Assembly: GCF_030867095.1 (NCBI RefSeq)
Contig: NC_081824.1
Span: 170,074,933 to 170,138,932, forward strand
DNA from: Alligator mississippiensis
Lineage: Eukaryota; Chordata; Crocodylia; Alligatoridae
Direction of reading: 5' to 3'
DNA: 64,000 nucleotides
Part shown: positions 42,140-53,529 of the stretch, piece by piece
Layout of the letters: each line of letters starts with the position of its first letter
Position numbering within the stretch: position 1 is the stretch's first letter
Program-made: the position numbers and the translations under genes
Notes under the pieces: generated by a model
The model's input: the letters and a program-made list of their open reading frames with translations, nothing else
The model's database searches: none
What the model was told of the DNA's origin: nothing

Positions 42140-44215
42140 AATGGAGTTGTAATATTGGCAGCTCTTCTGATTTTTTTGGTCATGTACATTAGTTATAAGA
42201 AGAAACCTGCTTCATTGTTCACACCCCTCCCAGCTGAGTTGGATGGTGGTGGTGTGGTCCTTCAGTGAGGGCACTGGACAGAGATTTTGGAGAGATGGGT
42301 TCTATATTGCCATTGACTTTCTGGAGAAACCAGTTTTTTCCTTCTTACCCTTGTTCTGCCCTGTCTATTCGGAAGTCCACCCTCCAAGCACCATTGTACA
42401 GAAATAACAAGAAAAAGTAATTTCAGTCACTGGGTTTTCTTTCATCCTAAAATAACAGCTTTGAAGAATATCAGGAGGGCAAGTTTGCAGCAGGGATACA
42501 TGGCTGTGCTTGTCTCAATACCTTCTGTGAATGAGGCCAGGTGGGTTTCTAGATAGATTGATCTTTCTCAATACCACAGCTTGCCATAGCTATTAATTCA
42601 ATATGCACCACCCTTGCCATTTTAACAATACATCAGTGATTTCCCCTGGAAGACAGAGCTAACACTGCAGTTGTTAAGAGAACTAGCAGGAGATTTTTTG
42701 ACAAAATGTGTGTCAGAAAACACTGATGTGTCAAAACCCAAGACTTTTTGCCAGAACTGAGCAGTTTCAAGAAAACTTTTGCTTGGAAATATTTCTCAGG
42801 TCTAGGATGTTCATTCAAACAGAGAAACCACCCCACTCTTCCATCCCACTTTCTCACTCCCACCAGCCAAATATTCAGTAGTGCAGAGGTGAGGGTTCTC
42901 ATGTAGGGTGCAGGAGACGGGCTTTGCTTGATTGAGTGGCCTAATCACTGGGCTGTTCCTCCACCCCAATGACAAATTAGCTACACATGGTAGGACAGCT
43001 CCAGGAGGTTACACCAGAGCTGCCCAGAATTACCCAATGGCCTGCTCCGTAGGGTACTCTCATGGGAGGCCTAGCTTTTCTCTTCTCCTTGATTCAAGGA
43101 CTTGAAACTTATCTCTCCCCTCCTGGCCCTCCTAGTGGCCAATCTCTCTCCTTTTATTTTTCTATGAAAGCCCTCCAATCTCTCTCTCCTTCTAATCTCT
43201 TTCTCCTTTTATTTTTTTCATGAAAACTTGCAAAGGATAGCTTCAACTGTCTGTTGACCAGGAGCAGTTTTAAGTCTCAAAAAGTTTTGTTGATTGGAAA
43301 GCTAGTTCCTTCCCAGATCTACTTATCCCCCAGACTCCACTGTAAGAGATTCATTGGTTTTTAATTCCAGAAGGACCATTAAGTTAATCAAGATCTTTAA
43401 AAAAATTAAAATCCTGGTTGCTACATTGTTACCACCTTTGGTTTGTCTGTATGTCTATCCTGGATATTTTAAAGACAGCTTTAGGATCATTGTGCTATTC
43501 TAATCCCAATATTACAGGAACTCCACTGCTGCTAGCACAGTTTTTATGCCTTCCCAGTTCTGTGGCTCTCTTGGGGTGGGTTCTAGGTCCAAATACAGAC
43601 TGTGACCTGTTTTTATCCCTGGTGGAAAGTGCCAGATAGAAAGAGTGCCAGCTGGGTGTTGGAGCAGTTTTCTTGGCATCTCCCTTGCAACAGAAGGATG
43701 AACATACCATGCATTGTTTATTTTGGGACCAGCCACTTCCAGGCTTCAGCTGGAGGTCGGACCATGAGGGTGTGTGGCTGCTCTCTCTTCCTGTCTGAGA
43801 GGGAGTGACAGGATTCAACTGAGCCTGACAGAGTTTGACGAGCCTGATAGATGCACCTAATTTGGAGCATTGAACCAAACCTCTCCATCCCCAGAGACTG
43901 CAGAGCAGGGGGAGCTCCTCAGAGGGACTGAGCAGGACCTCTGAGTTTCTCTGAATGAGATTTCTAGGAGTAGGAGTAGTGACAGTTTCTAATTAACATG
44001 AGTTATTCATCTGTTACTTTCCTTGTACGTGCAAAGAGGTTTTCCAACTCTATCTCAGCTCCTCTTCCTCCTCCTCATCCCATCAGTTTCTGATCCCAGG
44101 ATCCCAGGATACTCTAAACAGTGTGCAGATTAGTCACTTTATCATCCTCCCAGGTGCAGATCAGACACCCTAGCAAAGAGCGTTGTATGAAAACCTCTAT
44201 ACTTAGGCTGCAGCA
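42140..44215. other. Mostly unique sequence, no gene seen
   Basis: Apart from the tRNA-like repeat at 42870-42960, nothing recognisable. 43140-43215 repeats ctctctcctt/ttttattttt twice (two similar 50-base segments). Frames of up to 127 codons overlap on opposite strands and lack domains. Confidence 0.45.
42870..42960. repeat. Palindromic double tRNA-like repeat, copy 2
   Basis: Left, plus strand: agtgcagaggtgagggttct, then catgtagggtgcaggagacgg. Right, minus strand: gaacagcccagtgattaggc, then cactcaatc. This is the same facing arrangement as 30832-30965 but with the middle shortened. Confidence 0.5.
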
Positions 44216-44219
44216 GGCA

Positions 44220-44330
44220 CTCTCTTTTCTGTTCTATGTTTGTTCAGCACCTTACACAGTATGGTCATGGTCAGTACTTGATGCTCCTAGGTGCTAGTTA
44301 GCACAAGCTATAGATCATAATAAAACTGAC
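44220..44330 (+). repeat. Ancient amniote repeat fragment
   Basis: Reads ctatgtttgttcagcacctt, then acacagtatggtcatggtca and ctcctaggtgctagttagcac. It parallels TTTGTACAGCACCTAGCACAATGGGGTC..GGGGCTCCTAGGTGCTAC, a dispersed repeat known across amniotes, and is the opposite-strand partner of 29545-29642. Family name not certain. Confidence 0.6.
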
Positions 44331-44334
44331 TTGC

Positions 44335-46480
44335 CATGGGATGAGAAAGAGGAACTGAAGCAGAAAGAGGAAAAGAAAATAAATATGAAAAAGAAGCAAC
44401 TTGGCTTTTTGGAAAGCCAGCTCAGTAGGTTACCTGGACCTGTGCTGTCTTTCTGTCTCTTGGCTTCATGTGCTCAGAAACATGGGTGGATGGATTGGAG
44501 AAACTGTATCAGGACAGGCAGCAGACAGGAATGAAAATTTTGATAAATAAGAGCACTTACTTGCCTGAGTCTATTTCTGATGCCTTCCCGCAGTTCTCAG
44601 CCAAGGAGTTGTCCTTGCAGGAATACAACAGGTGTTTAAAAGTCTTAGGATACAAGACTCCTAAGAAGAGGGGGTTTGAATTCCAAGGATGGTGCCTGGT
44701 CTGCACATCTGAGAACTTTCCAGCGGGATCTCGCACATACATGCTTACCTGTCTCCGGCATGGCCAAGACAGAGAGTCACACTGGAATTTCATTCTGGGG
44801 CTCTGGTGTTCCAGCTTCCTTTAAGAATCTAATCGGGTCATAGTAATGTGGACAAACTTGGCTTGAAAAAGCCCCAAGTCCATTCCTTGGCCCACTAGCT
44901 AAAATCCCTCAAGGACTTTTCATTAAATTTGTTATTGGCATCTTTTCTGTCCTTGATTTAACTTTGCTCATTCTGGGGATCCTTCTTCTGTCATTAGCTT
45001 ACCTATGCTGGTGACCCTGTTGTTGGAAAAAACACCCCTGGAGTGTGGTGTCTCTAGATCCAGGCTCAGTCTCCGTGTCATAGTCTCTGTGATGCCCCTC
45101 ATGTACTGACAACCCAGGAGGCCTCTCTAGAGTCTTTGCTTTCTATTGACCTATTCTTAGTTCTTGAAGCATTTTCAAGTCAGATGTTCCCTTCAGACCC
45201 CAAGTTAGGCCAGGGGCCTCATCTAGACCCTAAAGATGTGCATGTCACATTTAAGCTCAAGGTAGGAGGAGCATGGCAGGAAACCTCCTCTAGTTGGTAG
45301 TTGGAAGCCTTCTGCCTTGGTTGTGACACAGTTTCTGTTCTGGTGTTATGGCTTGTCTCTATTGTAGGAGTGTGTGTGTGGAAAGGTAACACTGACATCT
45401 GGGGTGAACAGAAGGGTCATTGACTGATCTGGGATGTGGCTGTATTGTAATAATTAAGATATTAGTGTCTCAGCAACATTGACTGTTACCTCATAACTCT
45501 CAGGAGCCCTATTCTCATCAGCACCCTCTTGGCCAGGTTACTGGGGATAGTATCCCTCTTGCGAAAGCTACCAGGGGTTTTTCAGTGGCTCCAGGGGTCC
45601 TGGATGTGATTTTAAATTCCCATGTGAAAGATGTTGTCTTCAGGAACATAATGCCCCCAGTGGCAAGATCCATACTGACTCAGAGAGAAACATGTGCCAG
45701 CCCACACCATGTTGGGAATGCTCTGTACTGAATTGCCAATTCCACTTCCAGCATCTCCTCTGTTATCTTGGCAGGTCTCCCATCCAAGTACCAAACAGAT
45801 GGGACCCTGCTTAGTTGAGAGTATAAAGTATACACATCTACTATGGAGGTATATAGGCTGTTTTCTGCCTTGGAAACAGCAGGCAGATGAAGACCTGGCA
45901 AATGAAATCCATCTGCAATTACTTTCACGATGGGACTTTTAATAGACTAGCGCCTAAGGGCGGGTTCACCACAGTGAAACCCACAGGGAGCTGCCTCTGT
46001 TCTTTGCATCTTGCTCAAGTAATGAATGAGGTTCAGTAAGCTGAGAAGGAAATTATGTTGGAGTAAAGCGATGTCACTCTCTGTGGAGTGTGACTGATCT
46101 GTGGCAGCAGGGAGATGTCATGGCTACTGACATGCTTGTCACTCTCTGTTGCATTTCTCTTTTGTACATCCTATGCCTGGTGGAAGTCAGGGCAGGGAGA
46201 ATGGGGGAGGTTGTCACTGGTGCCTGGGGATCAGGTACCCTCAGATGAAGACTGCTTGCAAACTATGACCTACTGCACCAGATGTGACTCCAGATAAGAA
46301 TGCATAGGAGCCTTTTTACTGACTGACAGTGATGCTGCACCCACATGCACAGAGACCAATAAGTGCACACAATCTGATTGCTTCCATGGGCTCATAAATA
46401 TCTTCTATTTCCCAAGAATCCCAAGACAGTTCTTGGCGTGTTAACAAATTGGTCCCTAGCCTCTTTTCTTTTATTTGGGT
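44335..46480. other. Unique sequence, no gene supported
   Basis: Frames of up to 118 codons (44468-44824, plus) have no known domain. No repeat ends were recognised. A short TG run is at 45368-45378. Confidence 0.45.
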
Positions 46481-46489
46481 CCAGCAAGA

Positions 46490-46645
46490 CAGGCTTAACT
46501 TTCCCGGAAGAGCATGGCTTGGTGAAGCCTATTGCTTAATTATTGCTGTTGCATAATACCAATTTAACAGCATCGGGGTGGACTGTATTTACATTGCTGC
46601 TTATTTCTGTATGGCTAATTAAGTGCTCCTAGCACATGTCTCAGA
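46490..46645. promoter_or_regulatory. Candidate conserved non-coding block
   Basis: Short A/T-rich unique block: attgcttaattattgctgtt, gcataataccaatttaacag and tatggctaattaagtgctcc. It includes perfect TAATTA and TTAATTA-type homeodomain cores. Confidence 0.35.
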
Positions 46646-46884
46646 ATCCCTTATTTCAGGCTGATTCCCCAGAAAGACCAATCCAGGGAGTTTTGTGCAA
46701 ATGTAATATGCTGTCTTGGTGAGGGTGATAATGTCTCCCTCTAATGGCTTGTTCAAGCAACTATAAAATTCTCCTATCAACTTCCAGCTAAGAGAGTTAC
46801 TAGTTCAAATGGCAGAGCTTGCCTTTGTATAGCAAAGGTCTTGAGTTTAGTCTCCATTGATGACTGCCTGCAAGTTCACTAAGC

Positions 46885-47172
46885 CATGGGTGGCAAACCT
46901 GGACACAAGTTCCATAACTTGCATGGGCAACCTCTGTGTGTAGTACATGACAGATCAGAGAGGGTAGGAAGCAGCACAATAGCAGATAGGGTAGGAAGGA
47001 GGAGATGTGGCAGCGAGCACAGGGCAAGAAGGAGAAAGTACAGGAAAAAGACTGTTTAGAGAACAGAAAGCAGAGCAGTAGATTGGACAGGGGAAGGGGA
47101 TCAGAGAGGCACTCAGGGAGGGTGCAGGGATAATATGTGGCTAATATCTGCCAAAAAGGTTTGCCCCCACTG
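46885..47172. mobile_element. Non-autonomous hAT-like element
   Basis: The left end is catgggtggcaaacctggac. The right end on the minus strand is cagtgggggcaaaccttttt followed by ggcag. Flanking 8-mers cactaagc / cattaaat agree at 5 of 8. 288 bp, no coding. Confidence 0.65.
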
Positions 47173-47451
47173 CATTAAATTAAAAAATTGCCTGATTTTG
47201 GGGTGGAGATATTTAATTTGCAGCCTTCAGCTTAGGAAACTGGTAGTAAGCAGAATTTGGAAATCAACCTGCATGACCAGGAGTCTTAGTTGACCCAGGG
47301 GGGAACAGCCATCAAGCCAGGAAAGAGAGGCAACAGTGCATGTATGTAGTCCTTAGAAGGAGGACTCTGGACATTTCTGTTACTTATTAAATATACAGCG
47401 ACCAGCTTTCAGGAAGCAAAATACGGGATACAGGACAAGATACTCCACAGA

Positions 47452-47640
47452 CAGGGCTGGTGTAACAGTACAGCCAACACAGGCAGCCACCTATGGTGGC
47501 AAATTGTAGGGGGTGGTAAAAACAGCAGGCAGTGTCTTGATGCTCTGGCTATGCAAATCTGCCAGGGGCCATGGCAAAGGCAGCACCAGAGGCTGCCGAA
47601 GGTGACAAAAATCCTTGAGGAGGCCCTATCCACAGACCTC
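47452..47640. mobile_element. DNA-element fragment, CAGGGCTGGTG type
   Basis: Reads cagggctggtgtaacagtac, then ggcagccacctatggtggca and aattgtagggggtggtaaa. It follows the layout of a reptilian element that begins CAGGGCCGGCG.. and continues ..GGCCGCCTAGGGCGCCAAATTTTGGGGGGCGGC. The right end was not found. Confidence 0.4.
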
Positions 47641-47644
47641 TGGA

Positions 47645-48895
47645 ACCAGAATTAGTCCACATCACTTACAGTTCCTGTCAGTATAGCCACCTCAGTGTGC
47701 TAATTAGCACATGCAGATACTTTCTAAACCAGAAGCAATGCAGCTGTGTTCACATGGTTAGTTAGCTTTGTCTTTATGCAGTATGGCAGGCAAATGATCT
47801 CTGCTGAGAGACAGAGCAAATTAGCCCAGACATAGTGCTGTAGGTTCAAGGCTATACTGTTTTTGGTGTGGGAGGGAGCTGCATAGTTGCATTCATGTAA
47901 CACCAAACAGCAATGGGTGGCATAGATCCAATAGGACACTGCCAGAGATGCATTGGGTGGAATGTAGATCAGTCAATCTGGGACTCCTTTTTTAGGTTCA
48001 GGTCAAGTACCTTGTTTCAGAAACTCTTTGAGGACAGTGGGGCATAACCCCAAATGTCAGGGCTGTCCTGGAAAATTTAAGATAATTGGTTACCTTATTG
48101 CATCAACCAAAATGTTTTGGAATAAAGGCCAGGGCACTGGTGGTAACAGATACAAAGAGAATGGATGCTCTAACAAAAATCAAAGACAGGCAATATAGAG
48201 CTGAGCAAACAATGCTGAGTGTACAGTATATCCGGCCAATGTGAACTCTTTTTTTCCTTTGGTACATTTATGTTCAAACAGACTGCCATGTCCTTGAGTG
48301 TAGTTAGTACTCAGAACAGTGTGGAGGCTGTTTCAGACAGGCATATTGTTGAACTGATCTTAAATGAGTGTCAAGGAGTATCTGATCTGCAGCAGCTAAC
48401 TCTGTTTGGTTAGGTAGTTCATGGGGTGTTATTTTGCTTTTCCCTTCCATGCCTGGGTGAGCATATGAGTGCCTCCATTTCTGGCACTCACCCAGGCAAG
48501 TTTAAAAGCTGCTTTTCTGTGAATACCTAGGTAGGCTGCTTTGAAATTGGCTTTCCATGAACAATTGTGCCAGAAGCAGTCCACCTCCCACTCTCTTAGG
48601 TCTTGTTCTCCTCTCTACCATGTGTTTGAGTGCCTGGCAGGGGCATGAGCATGGCTGGAGCTAACTGGTTTAGATGCTCAAAATTTGGCCAGAATCATCA
48701 AAGAGAGGGACACAGGGCTGTCATCCATCCAAGCACTGCCAAACAAAGGAGGAGAAGTAAGTGTGTAGAGGGCGGTGAGGTCCCCATAATCATCTCCATA
48801 GCATCTAGCTGTGATGTTGCCAGTGAGACCTCCTGGTCTGAGTGGATGAACAAGCTGCAGGAGCACACAAGCCTCTTCAGGGTCTCTGTTCCTGC
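47645..48895. other. Unique sequence, no gene seen
   Basis: No domain-bearing frame or repeat end. The 48420-48560 part has two similar segments (gcctgggtgagca/actcacccaggc), a short inverted pair. Confidence 0.45.
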
Positions 48896-48899
48896 TCCC

Positions 48900-49320
48900 A
48901 GGCAGACATGCCTTGGTAATAAAGAGTCAGAGATGAGTGAGACAGCGAGCGTGAGGAGAGCAGGCCGAGCTGTTGGCAGAGCCAGTGCTGATCGAAGTTT
49001 CTTAGCAGGAGTCGGCAGGTCTCTAACTCTCTTCCTCGTAAACACGCTGGCGTCCGTTCATTCAGGCTGCTTTAAAAGAAAATCCGATGAGCATTTACAA
49101 GCTCCCAGCCCATTAACGAATGGGTTCATAAAGCAGTGAACAAAGGCTAATCAATACCCCCAGTGCAGGGAAAGGGAGCCGAGAGCATTTGCTAATCACA
49201 GGCACGCTGCCAGGCTCATAAATAACACAGGTCCCCATCCAGTGGGAATGGGACCGGTGAACAATATGGCACCTTTCATCTCTGGGCATTGTAAACACCT
49301 CTCTCTTATAATAAGCCTGC
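48900..49320. promoter_or_regulatory. Candidate conserved non-coding element
   Basis: Unique sequence with unusually many CpGs for this window and mixed motifs: gagacagcgagcgtgaggag, gctgatcgaagtttcttagc, tcgtaaacacgctggcgtcc (TCGTAAA, posterior-HOX-like, and GTAAACA, forkhead-like), ccattaacgaatgggttcat, gctaatcaatacc and ggctcataaataacacagg (ATAAATA). A 169-codon plus frame crosses its first half but has no domain. Confidence 0.4.
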
Positions 49321-49429
49321 TATTCCCTTTTCTCCCTGGAAAAGGAGGAAGGGGAGGAAGAAGGAGGGGTTGCTACTGACGGTGACTTGCCGTGGGGATC
49401 AATAGAAAGGAAGCAAATTAACTAGGCTC

Positions 49430-49560
49430 TCGTGGGAGGGGATTTGTCGATATGAGGGGCTGTGGTGAGTGACGCCTGCTCGAATGGCTGTGCCTCTTCA
49501 TAAATACCAGCATATAATGATCACCCAAGGGACTGTGTGGAGGGCACCATCCTGCCTGTC
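49430..49560. promoter_or_regulatory. Candidate conserved non-coding block
   Basis: Unique block with ggatttgtcgatatgagggg, gagtgacgcctgctcgaatg and cttcataaataccagcatat followed by aatgatcaccc. It lies close to the previous block and may belong to the same regulatory region. Confidence 0.3.
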
Positions 49561-49564
49561 TGGG

Positions 49565-50155
49565 ATGCTGCCTTCAGTCACCTAATCCTGCCATTAGCAC
49601 TGAGGCTGCTTTGATTTGTCCCTTAACAAGGAGTTCTCCATCTCCCACTCATTCTGTGATGCCAGGAGGTGCTGCTCCCTCTGATGAGGGCACAGAGACC
49701 CCTGGGGAAGGAAGGGGTTGTGAAGGCCTAATCACCACAGAAACAGTCTTCAGGCCTTGCTGGGGCATAGGTGCCTCTTCCCCTCTACAGTGGCTCATGG
49801 CAACAAGTTGCTCTCTCTTACACAATTGCCGAGACCCCTCGGAGCAAGGACTTCTGTGTAATTCAGCCTTTCAGGGGGCTGGTGCCTGGTGTTATAGAGG
49901 TGATCACAGTGCCCAGGTGCATCCTATAGAGTTTGACAACTGTCCTCATCTTCGCTGTGGAGAGGCTACCAGCTCGCGCTATACTGTGCTGCATGACCAG
50001 GCTCAAGAGGGAGCTCTGCCTGCCAGGATCTAGAGACATAGCAGGGCAGCACCACACCCAGGGCAGCTGTGATGCAAAGGGCAGCGCCAAGTTGCTGTGG
50101 TGTGGATTGCAGTGGTGCATTCAGCCGCAGTGGCCATGGCAGCTATTTGTGCTCC
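49565..50155. other. Unique sequence, no gene seen
   Basis: Overlapping frames (up to 140 codons at 49611-50033, plus) without domains. Confidence 0.45.
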
Positions 50156-50159
50156 TGCT

Positions 50160-50245
50160 GCCTGTCCCCCCCCAAAAAAGGTAGAGCCCCCAGGGCAGCT
50201 GCCCCAGTCACCCCTCCACCCCCCCCAGTTGTGCTACTGCCAACA
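50160..50245. mobile_element. DNA-element end fragment
   Basis: On the minus strand: tggcagtagcacaactgggg, then gggggtggaggggtgactgg and ggcagctgccctgggg. This is the same terminal style as 13033-13506 (CAGTGGCGTAGC..GGGG..GGCAGCTGCCC). The other end was not located. Confidence 0.35.
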
Positions 50246-50249
50246 TCAG

Positions 50250-51640
50250 TGGTCTCCAGTGCTGCATCTCTGGCCCAGTAGGTATCTACTCTGAGCTCTA
50301 TTATAGGCATATTATGTGTGATCAGTCTGGTTGACGAGCTGCCAGTGTGGTCTTAGGCTGGTTTGTTTTTTGCAGCCCCTGTTGTCCAAAAAAGTCACCA
50401 GCAGGGGGCAGCTTCAACCGGGAAAGGTGACAAGACAGAGGCCTTGAGTGCTGGCAACCTTATGCTACAGTTTGTACCTGGTTTTGCTGGGAGGTGTGTG
50501 TGGGACTGTACCGTTCCTCCGCATGGCTGGTTCAGAGCTGTCACATCAGACCCAGCTGCTAAACAGGCTCCAGGTGGGGGAGCTTTGCATGTCAAGCCAC
50601 TCTGCTCCCTTGGCAGGGAGCCATGTCAGCCTCTCACAGTGGTGGGAAGCTTGAGACGTTATTGCCTGCATGCTGCGGGATGGGGTGAGCCTCACAGGCT
50701 GTTCTCCTGAACGTCCCCAGGCCTCTTGGTGCTGAGCTTCCCTCAGCCCCATCCTAGCCCCTTTTCCAGGGCTCTTGAGGGAGCACCTCTCACTGTGTTT
50801 TATTGCTTCTCCTCCAAGCCAGGACTACAAAGCACAGGGGAAAACAACGAATTCAATCCAAGAAAGGGGAATGAGGTTTTTCTCAGCCTCTTGAAAATCC
50901 ATCCTGATCTCTGTCCCCATCATCCATCTGCAGGGAGCGGCGAGGGCTCCTTCAGGGGCAGGAGCTGGCAGAACTGAATTATTTCCTTGTCAAGGACTAG
51001 TTTGGCGAGTGTCTGATGTCCTCAGGTCTCCACCACTATGGAAAACTTTTCCATTCAGCCCACAGAAAGGGGTAGCAGTGAGAGTTGGGGGTGACTGAAC
51101 AGAGAAGATGGTGCTTATTCAGAAACCACTTGCATCTTGCCGGGGACACAGCCCAGTCTGACAGTACCACACCTGCAGGACTTGGCGAACTGTCCAGCGG
51201 GAAAAAGCCTGCTTGGGCTCCTGCCTGCCCAGCCAGCTGTCTTCCAGTTTACCCAGCTGCTCACTCTTTGGTTCAGTCCTAAGGCACCACTACCTAACCA
51301 GCTCTCAGGATGTCACCTCTGTTATGGGTGTGGGTTCCAAGGATGCTCTTCACTGGAGGCTATTCAACTCTGTTGCTGCCCTCTGAAGAACATCCCCTCC
51401 CTTTTCCCAAAAAAGCGTTATGTCTTTCCCCCCACATCCTGCTATACGCCAAGCTCCATTATCCAGTGGTACACAATAGAGAGGCTGTGCATACTAACTA
51501 GTTACTGCAAGGTAAAAGGGTGTGGGGATTTGAGGTTCTCTTTACCCTACAGTAAATGAAAGGCAATCTAGAATAGTTCACCCCTCTTGATGGCTAAGGT
51601 TTAGGTTTCATCTACTCTGGATCAGTTATTGTGGAGCACC
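50250..51640. other. Unique sequence, no gene supported
   Basis: Frames of up to 140 codons (51137-51559, plus) and 115 codons (50363-50710, plus), none with a recognised domain or convincing splice context. Confidence 0.45.
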
Positions 51641-51645
51641 CAAAG

Positions 51646-52299
51646 CAAGGGTTCTTAGACCAGTGAGAGTGCCATGAGATTCTTTTAAGGGTGCCAGATA
51701 GTATGAATGCTCTTAGGTATGCAGATACCTACACATGGCTCACACGATAAACCCAGAGATCTCAAACAAGAATCCAGTGTCAAAACCATTCTGCTCTGCT
51801 GTGGCCTTTCAAAGTTCTTTGCAACAGTTTGCAAATTGCTCTAGGATTTTTTTCTGTAGTCAAGAAATGAGTGACAGTGAATATCTGGCATTTTATGAGG
51901 GGTGCCTTGAGTCTAACAAGGGGGAACCTTTGTGCATTTATACACATACTCTGGAAGGTGGCGGGGGAGGGCTTTAATTAGAGCAGCTCCGAGAACCACT
52001 CTAATGAAAGCACCTGGAGTGTCACTTGTATTAGTGTCCCTGCACTGCAAAATGGCAATGGGGGCGCTTTAACTGAAACTCATCGAACAAGCTTTAGTTA
52101 AAGCTCCCCCGCTGCCATTTTTCAGCATGGGAATGTTGATACATGTGACGCTGGAATCTGCTGGAGCGTGATAATTACCACGATCCAGCAGACTCGATTA
52201 ATCGAGTCTGCTCTGATGCATTGTAATTACAGCACATTGGAGCAGCCTCTCTGCATGTGTAGAGGCAACCTTTGAGACTAAAAAGGATGTGTATCACTG
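51646..52299. mobile_element. Non-autonomous hAT-like element, TTCTCAACC family, copy 3, split by another element
   Basis: Left part 51646-51924 (caagggttcttagaccagtg; ataaacccagagatctcaaa; gaggggtgccttgagtctaa) and right part 52275-52299 (agactaaaaaggatgtgtat, cactg) belong to one copy of the family seen at 18226 and 39975. Between them lies an inserted MITE (51933-52266). No matching 8-mers flank the outer element, so its own duplication has decayed. Confidence 0.75.
51933..52266. mobile_element. Fold-back MITE nested in the hAT copy, perfect 8-bp duplication
   Basis: It is flanked by identical aacctttg at 51925-51932 and 52267-52274. The ends are tgcatttatacacatactc and, on the minus strand, gcctctacacatgcagagag, the ATCTACAC-type. 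Most of the 334 bp is a palindrome centred near 52085 (aaatggcaatgggggcgctt pairs with the complement of agctcccccgctgccattt). A separate 26-bp perfect palindrome at 52187-52212 is centred on ATTAAT. The 8-bp duplication suggests hAT-type insertion. Confidence 0.85.
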
Positions 52300-52344
52300 A
52301 TCTATGACATGGTAAACCCCTAGCCTGATGAACCCCTCTATGCA

Positions 52345-52850
52345 TATTCATTATAGAATCATAGAAAATGAGGGTTGGAAGGGACCTCAGAAGGCCATCT
52401 AGTCCAACAGCCCTGTTCATAGCAGGACCATCCTCAACTAGATCATCCCAGCCAAAGCTTTATCTAGCCAGGTCTTAAAAACCTCTGAGAATGGAGATTC
52501 CACCACTTCTCTCGGTACCCTGTTCCAGTGTTTTACTACCCTCGTAGTGAGAAAGTGTTTCCCAATATCCAACCTAAACTTCCCTTGCTGCAACTTGAGA
52601 CTGTTGCTCCTTGTTCTGTTATTTGTCACCACTGAGAACAGTCCAGCTCCATCCTCTTTGCAACCCTCTTAAGGTAGCTGAAGGCTGCAATTAAATCCCC
52701 CCTCAGTCTTCTCTTCTCCAAACTAAATAAGTCCAGTTCCCTCAGCTTCTCCTCAGAAGTCATGTGCCCCAGGCCCCTAACCATTTTCATTGTCCTCTGC
52801 TGGACTCTTTCCAATTGTCTACATCCTTTCTGTAGTTAATCCCTGTCAGT
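52345..52850 (-). mobile_element. CR1 LINE, 3' end, older copy
   Basis: The plus strand reads tagaatcatagaaaatgagg, gttggaagggacctcagaag and gccatctagtcc, the classic CR1 3' terminus. Minus-strand frames (52632-52438 and 52814-52626) give [54 protein letters not shown] and HWNRVPREVVESP, the end of CR1 ORF2. The frame is broken between them, unlike 11435-12350, so this copy is older and of another subfamily. It ends near 52850 where ORF2 is truncated. Confidence 0.92.
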
Positions 52851-53099
52851 CACACAATAAGGTTAATAGCATTTCCCCACCGCTGCACTTAAAACTCCAC
52901 TGATTTTTAAAGCAAAATAACCATAATCTTTGCACTGGCCTCATGGGTGTCATGCAGGCAAAAGGGTGCTCAAACTCCCTTTTTCTTTGTATCACCAGAT
53001 ACAAAGATAGCAGCAACAAGTTCCTTCCCAGAAGAGTGGGCTGCACACACCAGAACTACCCCTCCCTGTCAGTACAGCCCTCCTGTGTCTGTGTGGGGG

Positions 53100-53130
53100 A
53101 GGCTGTGCATGTGTGTGTGTGTGTGTATGG
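53100..53130. repeat. (TG)n microsatellite
   Basis: gcatgtgtgtgtgtgtgtgt followed by atgg. The neighbourhood 53080-53400 is TG-rich throughout. Confidence 0.8.
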
Positions 53131-53529
53131 GAAGCCCTTTGCATGACTGTCTGGGCAGAGGAGAGTGTTAGTGTGAGCAGGAGAGTATGCTACTATGTGT
53201 GTGGGTAGTGTTGAGTGTGCCTGCCTGGGTGAGGAGTAGCAAAGCTTGTGTAGGTGGGTATTTGTATGAAAGACATACAAGGCTGCCTTTAAGTGTATCT
53301 ATGGCCAGGGAAGGAGCAGAAATGGTGGTGTGGTTTACACAGCGGCTTGTGTATGTTCATAGGAATGTCTGGCAAGTGTGCATATATGTATGAATTGAGT
53401 AGGTCTCCATACCTGTATCCCACTCTAAGACACCCCGCGACAGTGCAGCATGCTTAGTGAAGGCAGACTCTTACCCAGCTTGGAATTGGGGACCAGACAT
53501 GAGCCTTGTTTTTTGCTTGAGTTAGTGAG

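Noticed and set aside
48630-49139. 169-codon plus-strand frame
   Set aside because: No domain, uneven composition, and it crosses a block that looks like non-coding regulatory DNA. No supporting splice or start signals.
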